Assembly: GCA_012839395.1 (NCBI GenBank)
Contig: DUNJ01000083.1
Coordinates: forward strand, 1 to 8,716
Direction of reading: 5' to 3'
Origin: Tepidimicrobium sp.
Lineage (GTDB): Bacteria > Bacillota > Clostridia > Tissierellales > Tepidimicrobiaceae
DNA length: 8,716 bases
Positions 1-5,784 of this stretch are shown here, piece after piece. Positions within the stretch are counted from its first letter, which is position 1. Each line of letters begins with the position of its first letter. Both the position numbers and the translations under genes were made by a program. Under the pieces are notes generated by a model. The model had not been told where the DNA came from. It saw nothing but the letters and a program-made list of their open reading frames with translations, and ran no database searches.

Positions 1-561
1 ATACTATTTACTCCAGGTGTTGCCGCAATCTATTCTTTAATTATCAGCAGGGATAAAATCCAAAGAGAATTGAATATATCGGATATATTCCATATGTTTA
101 AAAATGCCATCATTCAAATAACACCGGTAGCAGCAACTGTATATTTCGCTTACTCCATATCCTATTTATTCGGAGATGCCGAGATAGGGGCTACCTTAGG
201 AGAATATGTCCAATCGTTCAACATGAGTAAATTGCAATTGGTTATATTTTTCCCAGTATTTACAACATTTTTAGGTATGATATTGCCAGGCTCTTCTCAG
301 ATAGCCATTTTTGGTACAGGCATATTGGGAGCATTGACGGCGGTAGGAATAAATCCATTATTGGTAGCAGCTATATTGCCCGCTATTACAGGAGCATTGG
401 AAGGAATGACCCCACCTTTGGCTCTAGCTATGTATGCAGCCATGGGAATAGCTGAATCGGACATAGGGGAGACCTCTAAGCTAGCCATGGTATGGGTTTT
501 TGCCCATCTTGCGGTAGCTATATTGATATTGGCCGGCCTTCTGCCGATTCTATTTATATAA
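1..561 (+). CDS. TRAP transporter large permease (DctM-like), C-terminal part
   Basis: This is the last 186 residues of a polytopic inner-membrane permease. The frame is open from base 1, so the true start lies upstream of the window; the TTG at 70 is internal. TRAP large subunits form the ion-coupled channel of carriers that take up organic acids and similar solutes with an extracytoplasmic binding protein. Features matching the family are an early FTPGVAA stretch (compare FTPTEAA in DctM), a helix pair ending in a PGSSQIAIFG re-entrant-like segment, and EGMTPPLALAMYAAMGIA, which matches the second TPP-containing half of DctM-type permeases. A final hydrophobic helix ends in PILFI. The fit is recognisable but divergent, so a related permease family is possible. 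It is followed after 12 bases by a small membrane protein, which suggests one transporter operon. Substrate unknown. Confidence 0.72.
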   Translation: MLFTPGVAAIYSLIISRDKIQRELNISDIFHMFKNAIIQITPVAATVYFAYSISYLFGDAEIGATLGEYVQSFNMSKLQLVIFFPVFTTFLGMILPGSSQIAIFGTGILGALTAVGINPLLVAAILPAITGALEGMTPPLALAMYAAMGIAESDIGETSKLAMVWVFAHLAVAILILAGLLPILFI

Positions 562-573
562 GGGGGTGGAACT

Positions 574-843
574 ATGAGAGATAATATTGAGAATCTTTTA
601 TCTAGACTGTTTAGCCTTTTTATACTCATCGCCATATCGGGCGGGGGATTAATATTCATCCTATTTGTTATAGCCCTAATACTAGGGGGAGAAGCAGGAG
701 AAAGTCTTGCCATATCAGCTTCCTCCACCATAATGCCCTACTTTATCAAGGCTGCAGCAATAGCTATAGTTACAGGGCTAGCAACCATGTATGCAAACAG
801 AATGCATACATTAACCTTAAGAAAACCAAGTGAAAAAAATTGA
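574..843 (+). CDS. small two-helix membrane protein, probable permease partner
   Basis: An 89-residue protein that I do not recognise as a named family. Two hydrophobic segments are clear: roughly residues 12-37, with a GGG turn in the middle, and roughly 55-73, with one buried lysine (K59). The C-terminal tail is basic and polar. It starts at ATG 574 with the Shine-Dalgarno AGGGGGTGG just upstream, directly after the stop of the TRAP-like permease, so co-transcription and probably co-translation are likely. By position it could play the part of the TRAP small subunit (DctQ), but DctQ is normally about 150-180 residues with four helices and usually precedes the large subunit; this one is half that size and follows it. 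Role as a permease accessory is inferred from context only. The gene stops at the base of the following terminator hairpin. Confidence 0.7.
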   Translation: MRDNIENLLSRLFSLFILIAISGGGLIFILFVIALILGGEAGESLAISASSTIMPYFIKAAAIAIVTGLATMYANRMHTLTLRKPSEKN

Positions 844-888
844 TAATAAAAAACCTTAGAGCATAAGCTGCCTAAGGTTTTTTATTAT
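843..888. terminator. bidirectional terminator between convergent genes
   Basis: A perfect 17-bp inverted repeat pairs 843-859 with 872-888. The core arms read AAAAAACCTTAG and CTAAGGTTTTTT, and the loop can add a small GCA/TGC extension. The six A/T pairs at the stem base give a U-tract on both strands, so it can stop the TRAP operon reading rightward and the DUF3841 gene reading leftward. It overlaps the last base of one stop codon and the complete stop codon of the other. Confidence 0.9.
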
Positions 889-1478
889 TCGTCATATAGC
901 ACATTCTTAATCATATCCTGTCTTATCTCCCAGATATTGGCCTGTACTCTAAATATATCCCATTCATCTATTTCAAATACCCTCGTCCAACTATCTATTA
1001 TTCTCTGTTTCTCCTCCGGGTAAAAGTGAGTAATTGGCCCATCAAAAACTGAGAATTCATCCTTAAATCCCTTTCTTTGTATATCCTTTATATATTTTTC
1101 TTTATCCTCTTCATCCTTAGGTATATATAGATGATTCAACGCCTGATCCCACTTTACCCCATCAAAATAAAGTATTTCTGATCTATCCACCTCTAGTACA
1201 TAGACTACTGTATTGTTGGTAGGCCTCAACATATTTTCCTCGCTAATGGAACACCATATTGGAAATTCCACCCCGTCGGGTTTTGGTACCATTTTATCGG
1301 CCTTATTCACAAACCAATTATAGAGTCCAATTATATATTCCGCTATGTCTTCAAACTTCTCCTCCAGATGCTTTCTTTTAATCCTAATTACCCCATTCGC
1401 CTTTAGGTCATTTAGGCTTTTAATATCCTGCCTAGTCCAAAGTGTTACCTTGCTAGAGCTATTGCTTTCAATAGTCAT
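885..1478 (-). CDS. DUF3841 family protein
   Basis: A 197-residue soluble protein of unknown function, recognised by motif memory as DUF3841. Supporting features are an N-terminal KVTLWTRQ segment, then a helical region with GVIRIKRKHLEE, then LYNWFV, then KPDGVEFPIWCS, and a C-terminal half with the RVFEIDEWD segment. The protein is rich in charged and aromatic residues and has no signal peptide or membrane helix. The ATG at 1478 is preferred because AGGTG sits six bases before it. The GTG at 1487, which would add three residues, lies inside that ribosome binding site. It has its own candidate promoter with a dyad (see below) and ends in the shared terminator, so it is probably monocistronic, although the small ORF just upstream could be read into it. 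Function cannot be assigned. Confidence 0.85.
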   Translation of the reverse strand: MTIESNSSSKVTLWTRQDIKSLNDLKANGVIRIKRKHLEEKFEDIAEYIIGLYNWFVNKADKMVPKPDGVEFPIWCSISEENMLRPTNNTVVYVLEVDRSEILYFDGVKWDQALNHLYIPKDEEDKEKYIKDIQRKGFKDEFSVFDGPITHFYPEEKQRIIDSWTRVFEIDEWDIFRVQANIWEIRQDMIKNVLYDE

Positions 1479-1490
1479 AGATCGCACCTA

Positions 1491-1526
1491 CTTTCATATA
1501 ATATCGGCCGCCTATGAAAGTTTTAA
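1491..1526 (-). promoter_or_regulatory. candidate promoter with overlapping dyad, DUF3841 gene
   Basis: Read on the - strand, TTAAAA (1521-1526), a 17-base spacer and TATTAT (1498-1503) fit a sigma-A promoter with a start near 1491, leaving a leader of about 13 bases that holds the ribosome binding site. An 8-bp perfect inverted repeat, CTTTCATA at 1513-1520 and TATGAAAG at 1491-1498 (both read on the - strand), brackets the -10 element with a 14-base centre. This arrangement is typical of an operator, but no regulator gene is nearby, and such matches are common in AT-rich DNA. Confidence 0.4.
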
Positions 1527-1531
1527 AATAA

Positions 1532-1618
1532 CTATTTCCACCGTTTAAGCTCTCCTATAATATCCCTTACCAATTTTAATACAAAGCTTATTAAGATTAT
1601 CCATGCAATAGTTTGCAT
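1532..1618 (-). CDS. 28-codon hydrophobic small ORF, putative membrane peptide
   Basis: A short ORF, beginning MQTIAWII and ending ELKRWK, with a hydrophobic first half (about residues 3-15) and a basic amphipathic second half. That pattern is typical of single-pass membrane peptides, including type I toxins and small regulatory proteins. The Shine-Dalgarno is exceptionally strong: GGGGGAGGG at 1625-1633, six bases before the ATG. An in-frame ATG two codons earlier touches that site and is unlikely to be used. The start codon is buried in a perfect 8-bp hairpin (separate entry). It lies 53 bases upstream of the DUF3841 start, on the same strand, in the gap after the HD-domain gene. I cannot link it to a named family. 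A chance ORF is possible, but the combination of ribosome binding site, topology and hairpin argues that it is translated. Confidence 0.45.
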   Translation of the reverse strand: MQTIAWIILISFVLKLVRDIIGELKRWK

Positions 1619-1620
1619 GG
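1601..1620 (-). promoter_or_regulatory. hairpin enclosing the small ORF start codon
   Basis: A perfect inverted repeat: arms CCATGCAA and TTGCATGG, 8 bp, with a four-base loop. In the - strand transcript the first arm contains the ATG of the 28-codon ORF and the second arm lies at codons 5-7. The Shine-Dalgarno at 1625-1633 stays outside the stem. Such a fold could limit initiation until it is opened. It is not a terminator, since no U-tract follows on either strand. Confidence 0.45.
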
Positions 1621-1633
1621 TCATCCCTCCCCC

Positions 1634-1737
1634 AATCGAGGTCATTAATCATCTGAAGATATGATATGTTGTATGCTACAATGAATCGTTAAATGATTAG
1701 CTAGTGCAATAGGCAGCTAAGGACTGCTTTCTTAATA
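1634..1737. other. intergenic stretch with no clear element
   Basis: About 100 bases between the HD-domain gene stop and the Shine-Dalgarno of the small ORF. I see no convincing - strand promoter. A weak 6-bp hairpin (AGGCAG at 1711-1716 with CTGCTT at 1724-1729, one G-U pair) followed by a short T-rich run would be a marginal terminator for + strand, antisense transcription. No clear terminator for the HD-domain gene was found here. Confidence 0.4.
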
Positions 1738-2307
1738 CTATTTGGCTAATCCTATCTCATCCGCCACCTTTTGCATTCCTTTTATAGTTTCTGCTATTAC
1801 ATCACCTAATTCCATATCCAACATCTCTGCACCTTCAGCAATTACCTCCCTGTTGACACCAGCTGCAAAGGATTTATCCTTCCATTTTTTCCTTACAGAC
1901 TTAACCTTCATGCCTTCTAACCCAGTGGGACGTACTAAAGCATTTGCCGCTATCAACCCAGTTAGTTCATCTATAGTATACAATACCTTCTCCATTCTCT
2001 CTATAGGCTCTACATCGGTGCAAATCTTCCATCCATGGCTAACAATAGCCCTTATATAATCTTCAGGCCAATCTTCTTCCCTTAATATTTCTTCCGTCTT
2101 TTTACAGTGCTCCTCAGGATACATCTCATAATCCAGATCATGCACTAAACCTATTATTCCCCATTTCTCCTTATCTTCTCCAAACAGTTCAGCAAAATGC
2201 ATCATAACCGCTTCTACTGCTAAGGCATGATTGATAAGGCTTTCATTCTGATTATATTTTTTTAATAGCCTGTAGGCTTCCTCTCTATTTGGAATTGCAT
2301 CTCCCAT
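1738..2307 (-). CDS. HD-domain phosphohydrolase
   Basis: A 189-residue soluble protein with the HD metal-dependent phosphohydrolase fold (HDIG-type). Metal-ligand candidates are in the expected order: H27 in INHALAVE, the H56-D57 doublet in GLVHDLDYE, H91 in IVSHG and D113 in YTIDELTG; H67 is an additional candidate. Proteins of this type hydrolyse phosphoester bonds in nucleotides or related small molecules, but the substrate is not predictable from sequence. The start at ATG 2307 has an AAGGATGGTG ribosome binding site upstream and lies 21 bases after the stop of the flavin-binding protein gene, so the two are almost certainly one operon. The C-terminal 70 residues are helical and charged. 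There is no visible terminator directly downstream. Confidence 0.88.
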   Translation of the reverse strand: MGDAIPNREEAYRLLKKYNQNESLINHALAVEAVMMHFAELFGEDKEKWGIIGLVHDLDYEMYPEEHCKKTEEILREEDWPEDYIRAIVSHGWKICTDVEPIERMEKVLYTIDELTGLIAANALVRPTGLEGMKVKSVRKKWKDKSFAAGVNREVIAEGAEMLDMELGDVIAETIKGMQKVADEIGLAK

Positions 2308-2328
2308 ATTAACACCATCCTTTATATT

Positions 2329-2889
2329 CTACATTCGTCCCCATTTCATCTCTTCGCCGTACTCATCATACTTCTTCCTTTTGGCCGTAATGGATCTAAT
2401 CTCTATTCTATACACATTGGCTCTTCCTAGGCCAAATTTGATCGCCATGGGAAAGTATTTCATCTTGGTAGGAGTATATTTTTCACATATTAGCCTCATA
2501 GCCCTAATCTTTTCATCCTCGTCCTTCACCAGTTTGACTGTGCCAGTAACGATTGCAGATTCAAATTCCGTTGTAAATACATTACTAATAAGCAATTTAG
2601 CCTTGGAGTCATCCTTCGCCATTTCATCCAATTCTTCCTTGGTATAATTTTCGGGAATTCTCGTCTCACCTACAAATGCTATACTGACCCCTGGATTTTC
2701 TTTAAGTATGTGCACCTTTCTTCCCTCTTTTGCTGAATGAAAATATAACACTTCCCCGGCTCTCACAATGGATAAGGGAACTCCATAGGGTTCACCATCC
2801 TCCCCAACCATAGAAAGGATGCCATATCTAGCCTTATCTATAACCCTTAAGCCAAATTCCCTGTCCATTTCCCTTTCCTTTCTTCTCAT
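2329..2889 (-). CDS. NimA-like pyridoxamine 5'-phosphate oxidase family protein
   Basis: A 186-residue protein of the FMN-binding split-barrel superfamily, closest to the NimA / COG3467 group. It begins MRRKEREM, the usual opening of that group. It contains GEDGEPYGVPLS, then LYFHSAKEGRK with the conserved histidine (H51), then NPGVSIAFVG, and later IVTGTVKLV followed by EK...KYTP. Family members bind FMN or a related cofactor and act as small redox enzymes; some reduce nitroimidazole drugs, but most have no tested role, so a resistance function should not be assumed. The ATG at 2889 is preferred because it gives the family N-terminus and has TAGGTGAG upstream; the TTG at 2904 would start within or before that site. 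It lies upstream of the HD-domain gene and is probably co-transcribed with it. Confidence 0.88.
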   Translation of the reverse strand: MRRKEREMDREFGLRVIDKARYGILSMVGEDGEPYGVPLSIVRAGEVLYFHSAKEGRKVHILKENPGVSIAFVGETRIPENYTKEELDEMAKDDSKAKLLISNVFTTEFESAIVTGTVKLVKDEDEKIRAMRLICEKYTPTKMKYFPMAIKFGLGRANVYRIEIRSITAKRKKYDEYGEEMKWGRM

Positions 2890-2936
2890 ATTCTCACCTA
2901 CCAAAAGAATTTTTGTATCTTATTTCCAATCGATCA

Positions 2937-2966
2937 ATACTATCTCTATCCATGTTCCTATAACAA
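2937..2966 (-). promoter_or_regulatory. possible promoter, NimA-like/HD operon
   Basis: Read on the - strand, TTGTTA (2961-2966), an 18-base spacer and TAGTAT (2937-2942) give a moderate sigma-A match, with a start near 2930 and a leader of about 40 bases. The 102-base gap after the second EamA gene allows a separate promoter. The match is not strong, and read-through from the EamA pair is also possible because no terminator is evident between them. Confidence 0.3.
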
Positions 2967-2991
2967 TTATTGTATCATGATGGATGCCAAT

Positions 2992-3903
2992 TTATATATT
3001 TTCCTCCCCGAGGAAATTGGTTCCTATAACCCCACCTATTATAAGTATGGATCCTATGATGTGATAATAAAATATCCTTTCCTTTAGAAAAACAGCACCT
3101 GCTATTACGGATACAACTGTCACCAAGTTAGAAAATACGCTCATTTTAGAGGCTTCTATCTTGGATAAAACATAGTTGGTCAATATCGATGTTACCAAGG
3201 ATGATAAAACCCCTAAATATAATGCAGCTATAATAAATTTCGGATTTCCCAATGGCATAAAAAATTTTCCTATGCTTCCATCTATTAAATGTCTTCCGAT
3301 GGATAGAGTATTAAATCCTATAAAACTGATGATAGTCATTATGCAGCTTAGCTCTATGGTTGAAAAATCCTTGGTTAAATCTCTAGCCATAACGCTATAT
3401 CCTGCAAAGGATAAAGCCGATAAGAGAAGCAGCAATATCCCCTTCATGTTTCCAAATTCAAGGGATGAAGCAGTTTTAATGGTTATGTAAGATACACCCA
3501 AAACCGATAATACTATAGATAACTTTTGCAATAATGTAGTCTTTTCCTTTAAAAAATATGAAGCCAATATCATAGTAAATACAGGGGCCGAAGCCAATAT
3601 TATACCGCCCTCCGAAGATGAAGCATATTGCAACCCAAAGGTCTGAAATCCAAAGAACAATAATGGATAAAATAATGCCAAGGGTAGCACTCTCCTTATC
3701 CTCCCTCTGCTGAAATCTATCTTAACCCATTTCAATAGTACAGGTATTATGATCCCCAAAAAGGATGCCGTAAAGCGATGAGCTAGTAGATCTAATGGAT
3801 CTGTAGCACTCAAAGCTATCTTTGTAAATAAAAAGGACAAACCGGCAATTGCCACATAAGATAAAGCTGCTGTATAAACCTTGTAATTTTTACTATTACC
3901 CAT
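2992..3903 (-). CDS. EamA/DMT-family permease (second of pair)
   Basis: A 303-residue inner-membrane protein with about ten hydrophobic helices arranged as two EamA repeats, the layout of the drug/metabolite transporter superfamily. The first repeat runs from about residue 10 to 140, with RFTASFLG after helix 2 and FQTFGLQYASSSEGGIILASAPVFT in the middle. The second runs from about 150 to 298, with LSFAGYSVMAR and AGAVFLKERI near the end, a typical final-repeat motif. Family members export or import amino acids, purines, sugars or drugs; the substrate cannot be read from this sequence. A strong TAGGAGG site precedes ATG 3903, and only 21 bases separate it from the stop of the upstream EamA gene. 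The two paralogues are clearly diverged from each other, so this is not a recent duplication. Confidence 0.93.
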   Translation of the reverse strand: MGNSKNYKVYTAALSYVAIAGLSFLFTKIALSATDPLDLLAHRFTASFLGIIIPVLLKWVKIDFSRGRIRRVLPLALFYPLLFFGFQTFGLQYASSSEGGIILASAPVFTMILASYFLKEKTTLLQKLSIVLSVLGVSYITIKTASSLEFGNMKGILLLLLSALSFAGYSVMARDLTKDFSTIELSCIMTIISFIGFNTLSIGRHLIDGSIGKFFMPLGNPKFIIAALYLGVLSSLVTSILTNYVLSKIEASKMSVFSNLVTVVSVIAGAVFLKERIFYYHIIGSILIIGGVIGTNFLGEENI

Positions 3904-3924
3904 AAACTACCTCCTACTATGATT

Positions 3925-4833
3925 CTATTCAATTTCTAGTACTTCTTCTGGTTCTATTTGCGTTATTATTACAGCTACCAACATTAAAAAACAACCCAAT
4001 AGTTCCCTAGGATTCATGGACTCATTTAGAAATATGGCACCGCTAATTACAGCAAATAAAGCCTCCAGACTCAATATGATAGCCGCTACAGTTGAACTAG
4101 TATATTTCTGGCCTATTATCTGTAGAGTATAGGCCACCCCTACTACAACAACAGCTGTATATAGGATCGGACCCGCACAAGCGACAATATCATAAATTCT
4201 AGGAGTCTCAAATATTATCGCTGCAATGGCCGATAAAGCCCCGGCCGTTAGAAATTGCACAAAGGACAATTTCAGGCCATCCACTTTATCGATATACGCC
4301 TCCACCAATATAATCTGCAATGCCCAAAATATGGTACCAATTAATACAACTGCATCCCCTTTTTGGATGAAAAAACCCTCCTGAATGGTTAATAGATATA
4401 GCCCTATTACAGCCAATATCACCCCTATCCAGGTAAGGAGTTTTGTCCTTTTACCTATAAACATTCCAAGCAAAGGCACTATTACTATATAAAGGGCAGT
4501 AATAAACCCCGCCTTACCAGCGGTCGTATAAACGATACCCCATTGTTGAGTAGAGGCACCAAGGAATATAGCTATTCCGCAAAGAATTCCCCCTTTGATT
4601 AGATCCTCAGTTTTGAACTCTGGCCTGTCCTCATCAACGGCAATCTCCTTTTTCTTATTGAGCAAATCAAATATCCGTATTACAGGAATCAATGCCAACG
4701 CCCCAAGCAAAAATCTTGCTGCCCCAAATGTTAAAGGTTCAATATAGTTCATACCAAGCTTTTGGGATACAAAAGAAGTTCCCCATATAATTGCTGTAGT
4801 TAATAGAATAAGACTACCCTTAAATTGTCTCAT
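3925..4833 (-). CDS. EamA/DMT-family permease (first of pair)
   Basis: A 302-residue, roughly ten-helix permease with two EamA repeats. The N-terminal helix carries the IIWGTSFVSQKLG motif common in this superfamily, followed by FGAARFLLGALAL. A charged cytoplasmic loop lies around residues 62-78. The second repeat has GTIFWALQIILVEAYI and SLEALFAVISGAIFLNE, and the protein ends in a short acidic tail. Starts at ATG 4833 with the AAGGGGGAAAG ribosome binding site. It is the promoter-proximal gene of the pair, and both members may be needed together; some DMT proteins work as heteromers, but those are usually the short SMR type. Substrate unknown. Loss of either half-repeat is not seen; both repeats appear complete. 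Confidence 0.93.
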   Translation of the reverse strand: MRQFKGSLILLTTAIIWGTSFVSQKLGMNYIEPLTFGAARFLLGALALIPVIRIFDLLNKKKEIAVDEDRPEFKTEDLIKGGILCGIAIFLGASTQQWGIVYTTAGKAGFITALYIVIVPLLGMFIGKRTKLLTWIGVILAVIGLYLLTIQEGFFIQKGDAVVLIGTIFWALQIILVEAYIDKVDGLKLSFVQFLTAGALSAIAAIIFETPRIYDIVACAGPILYTAVVVVGVAYTLQIIGQKYTSSTVAAIILSLEALFAVISGAIFLNESMNPRELLGCFLMLVAVIITQIEPEEVLEIE

Positions 4834-4856
4834 AACTTTCCCCCTTGACTATATTT

Positions 4857-4865
4857 ATTATACCA
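4857..4865 (-). promoter_or_regulatory. extended -10 promoter, EamA pair
   Basis: On the - strand the sequence TGGTATAAT is a perfect extended -10 element. It predicts a start near 4850, leaving a short leader with the ribosome binding site. No good -35 is seen at 16-18 bases, which an extended -10 can tolerate. Confidence 0.5.
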
Positions 4866-4935
4866 TGTTTTAACTTTAAGGCTATTAATTGATATTACTA
4901 ACAAACTTTTTAATCATTGTAGATCATATACCATT

Positions 4936-4964
4936 ATTATACTAAAATTTTTATGTATAAACAA
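4936..4964 (-). promoter_or_regulatory. second candidate promoter, EamA pair
   Basis: On the - strand, TTGTTT (4959-4964), a 17-base spacer and TATAAT (4936-4941). The -10 is perfect and the -35 keeps the TTG. Transcription from here would give a leader of about 95 bases before the first EamA start codon, in which I see no recognisable riboswitch or T-box. Confidence 0.4.
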
Positions 4965-4992
4965 TTTTTATACTCTTTTTCCACAATAAAAA

Positions 4993-5043
4993 CCCTATAT
5001 ATGGCCATAATAACAATAGCCATAATAATAAAAGATAGGGGTG
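4993..5043 (+). promoter_or_regulatory. possible folded leader covering the ykuS-like ribosome binding site
   Basis: CCCTAT (4993-4998) can pair with ATAGGG (5035-5040), the latter overlapping the ribosome binding site AGGGGTG (5037-5043). Nested inside, TATGGC (5000-5005) can pair with GCCATA (5019-5024). The direct repeat GCCATAATAA occurs at 5004-5013 and 5019-5028. The pairs are short and may be chance in AT-rich sequence. No confident + strand promoter was found. Confidence 0.25.
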
Positions 5044-5048
5044 ACTTT

Positions 5049-5306
5049 ATGAATAAAAGAGTTATTATTGAAGATTCCTTAAGAAATCATATTAAATTTC
5101 TCAAACAGTCCGGATATCATATTCACGAAGTAGATAGTTTAAAAAATACCGATCAACTAGACTCCTTTGATTATGATGCTATTGTAGTTGCCAATTCCGA
5201 TAATATTCCAATGGATGCCACTTCCTTTAGGCCAGGCGCGCCTATAGTGGAGGCCAGTGATAAAACACCAGAAGAAGTTTTCAATATATTAAGGGGAAGG
5301 TATTGA
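5049..5306 (+). CDS. YkuS/UPF0180 family protein
   Basis: An 85-residue small soluble protein of the YkuS (UPF0180) family, function unknown. It begins MNKRVIIEDSLRNH, continues through SGYHIHEVD, and has the central FDYDAIVVANSDNIP segment followed by PIVEASDKTPEEVFN; this resembles the family's compact alpha/beta layout and usual length of about 80 residues. The ATG at 5049 is chosen because AGGGGTG lies five bases before it and the protein then has the family length; a 32-residue upstream extension beginning at 4953 in the same frame has low-complexity sequence and no ribosome binding site. The gene stands alone on the + strand, divergent from the EamA pair and convergent with the tmRNA gene, with which it shares a terminator. 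Confidence 0.85.
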   Translation: MNKRVIIEDSLRNHIKFLKQSGYHIHEVDSLKNTDQLDSFDYDAIVVANSDNIPMDATSFRPGAPIVEASDKTPEEVFNILRGRY

Positions 5307-5313
5307 ATGGCTT

Positions 5314-5370
5314 TAAAACTAGAAACCTTGATTAGAGATCGTCTAATCAAGGTTTCTAGTTTTACTTTTT
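5314..5370. terminator. long bidirectional terminator between ykuS-like gene and ssrA
   Basis: A perfect 23-bp stem pairs 5314-5336 with 5342-5364 around a five-base loop (GATCG), followed on the + strand by C and five T. The arms carry ACTAGAAACCTTGATTAGA and its complement. On the - strand the TTTT at the stem base (5315-5318) would have to supply the U-tract, so termination of ssrA may be weaker than that of the + strand gene. The stem is longer than that of a normal intrinsic terminator. Confidence 0.85.
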
Positions 5371-5376
5371 ATGTAA

Positions 5377-5727
5377 TGGTGGAGGCGGTGGGAGTCGAAC
5401 CCACGTCCGAAAATATTTCCACAAGAGCTTCTCCGAGTGCAGTCAGTATTTTAACATTCCCTCCACTTAGCCCCTACTGACAAGGTCTAAGCTTTGGTAG
5501 CTTCATAAATTCCGTTCCCGGCTCAAAGCTTTGCCAGGCGCGGTTCCCCACTAAATTGGCGCCCTATCCCAAGTCGTGGGATTCTTAGGTAGGACGAGCT
5601 GCTTTAATTAAGCAGCTAGTGCGTAATTATCGTTTGCGTTTAATTTAGTTTGCCACTTTTAACGTTGTTTGGCCCAACGACTCGCTACTCTTGATTCCAC
5701 ATCCCCGTCGAAACCAAATTCGCCCCC
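5377..5727 (-). ncRNA. ssrA: transfer-messenger RNA (tmRNA), complete
   Basis: A complete 351-base tmRNA. The 5' end GGGGGCG (5721-5727) pairs with CGCCTCC (5381-5387), with one G-U pair, to form the acceptor stem, then A and an encoded CCA (5377-5379). The T-arm GTGGGTTCGACTCCCAC and the conserved 5' segment TTTGGTTTCGACGGGG are intact. The tag reading frame starts at GCA 5637 and ends at TAA 5608-5610, encoding ANDNYALAA, with the stop inside the AGCTGCT/AGCAGCT hairpin as in other tmRNAs. The remaining sequence between tag and T-arm contains several paired blocks consistent with pseudoknots. With SmpB it loads on stalled ribosomes, swaps the broken message for its own, and tags the product with a C-terminal LAA-type signal for proteolysis. 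Confidence 0.97.
5608..5637 (-). other. tmRNA proteolysis-tag reading frame
   Basis: The resume codon GCA and eight further codons encode ANDNYALAA, then TAA. The tag is one residue shorter than the E. coli tag ANDENYALAA and keeps the terminal ALAA recognised by ClpXP-type proteases. The sequence before the resume codon is A-rich, as is usual. Confidence 0.93.
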
Positions 5728-5749
5728 ACATATATCGTTTGTATCCAAC

Positions 5750-5778
5750 ATTATAGCAAGAATACGATATTATGTCAA
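5750..5778 (-). promoter_or_regulatory. consensus sigma-A promoter of ssrA
   Basis: On the - strand, TTGACA (5773-5778), exactly 17 bases, then TATAAT (5750-5755), preceded by TGC, so it also has an extended -10. Every consensus position is matched. The predicted start near 5743 leaves a leader of about 15 bases that 5' processing must remove. It lies just after the smpB stop, so ssrA can be transcribed independently at a high level. Confidence 0.93.
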
Positions 5779-5784
5779 CTCTAC

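Noticed and set aside
297..731. 144-residue open frame on the - strand across the TRAP-like permease
   Set aside because: It is antisense to two well-supported + strand genes, has no ribosome binding site, and its composition is that of a reverse-complemented membrane protein.
1535..1561. Antisense promoter on the + strand opposite the small ORF
   Set aside because: TATAAT at 1556-1561 is perfect, but the best -35 (TTTCCA) is only 15 bases away and the -10 is within AT-rich sequence; too weak to list as a feature.
4834..4935. Riboswitch or T-box leader for the EamA pair
   Set aside because: I looked for T-box, SAM, purine and lysine-type conserved cores and strong hairpins in the roughly 95-base leader and saw none.
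4953..5048. N-terminal extension of the ykuS-like protein from ATG 4953
   Set aside because: It lacks a ribosome binding site, would exceed the family length, and the ATG at 5049 has a well-spaced AGGGGTG.
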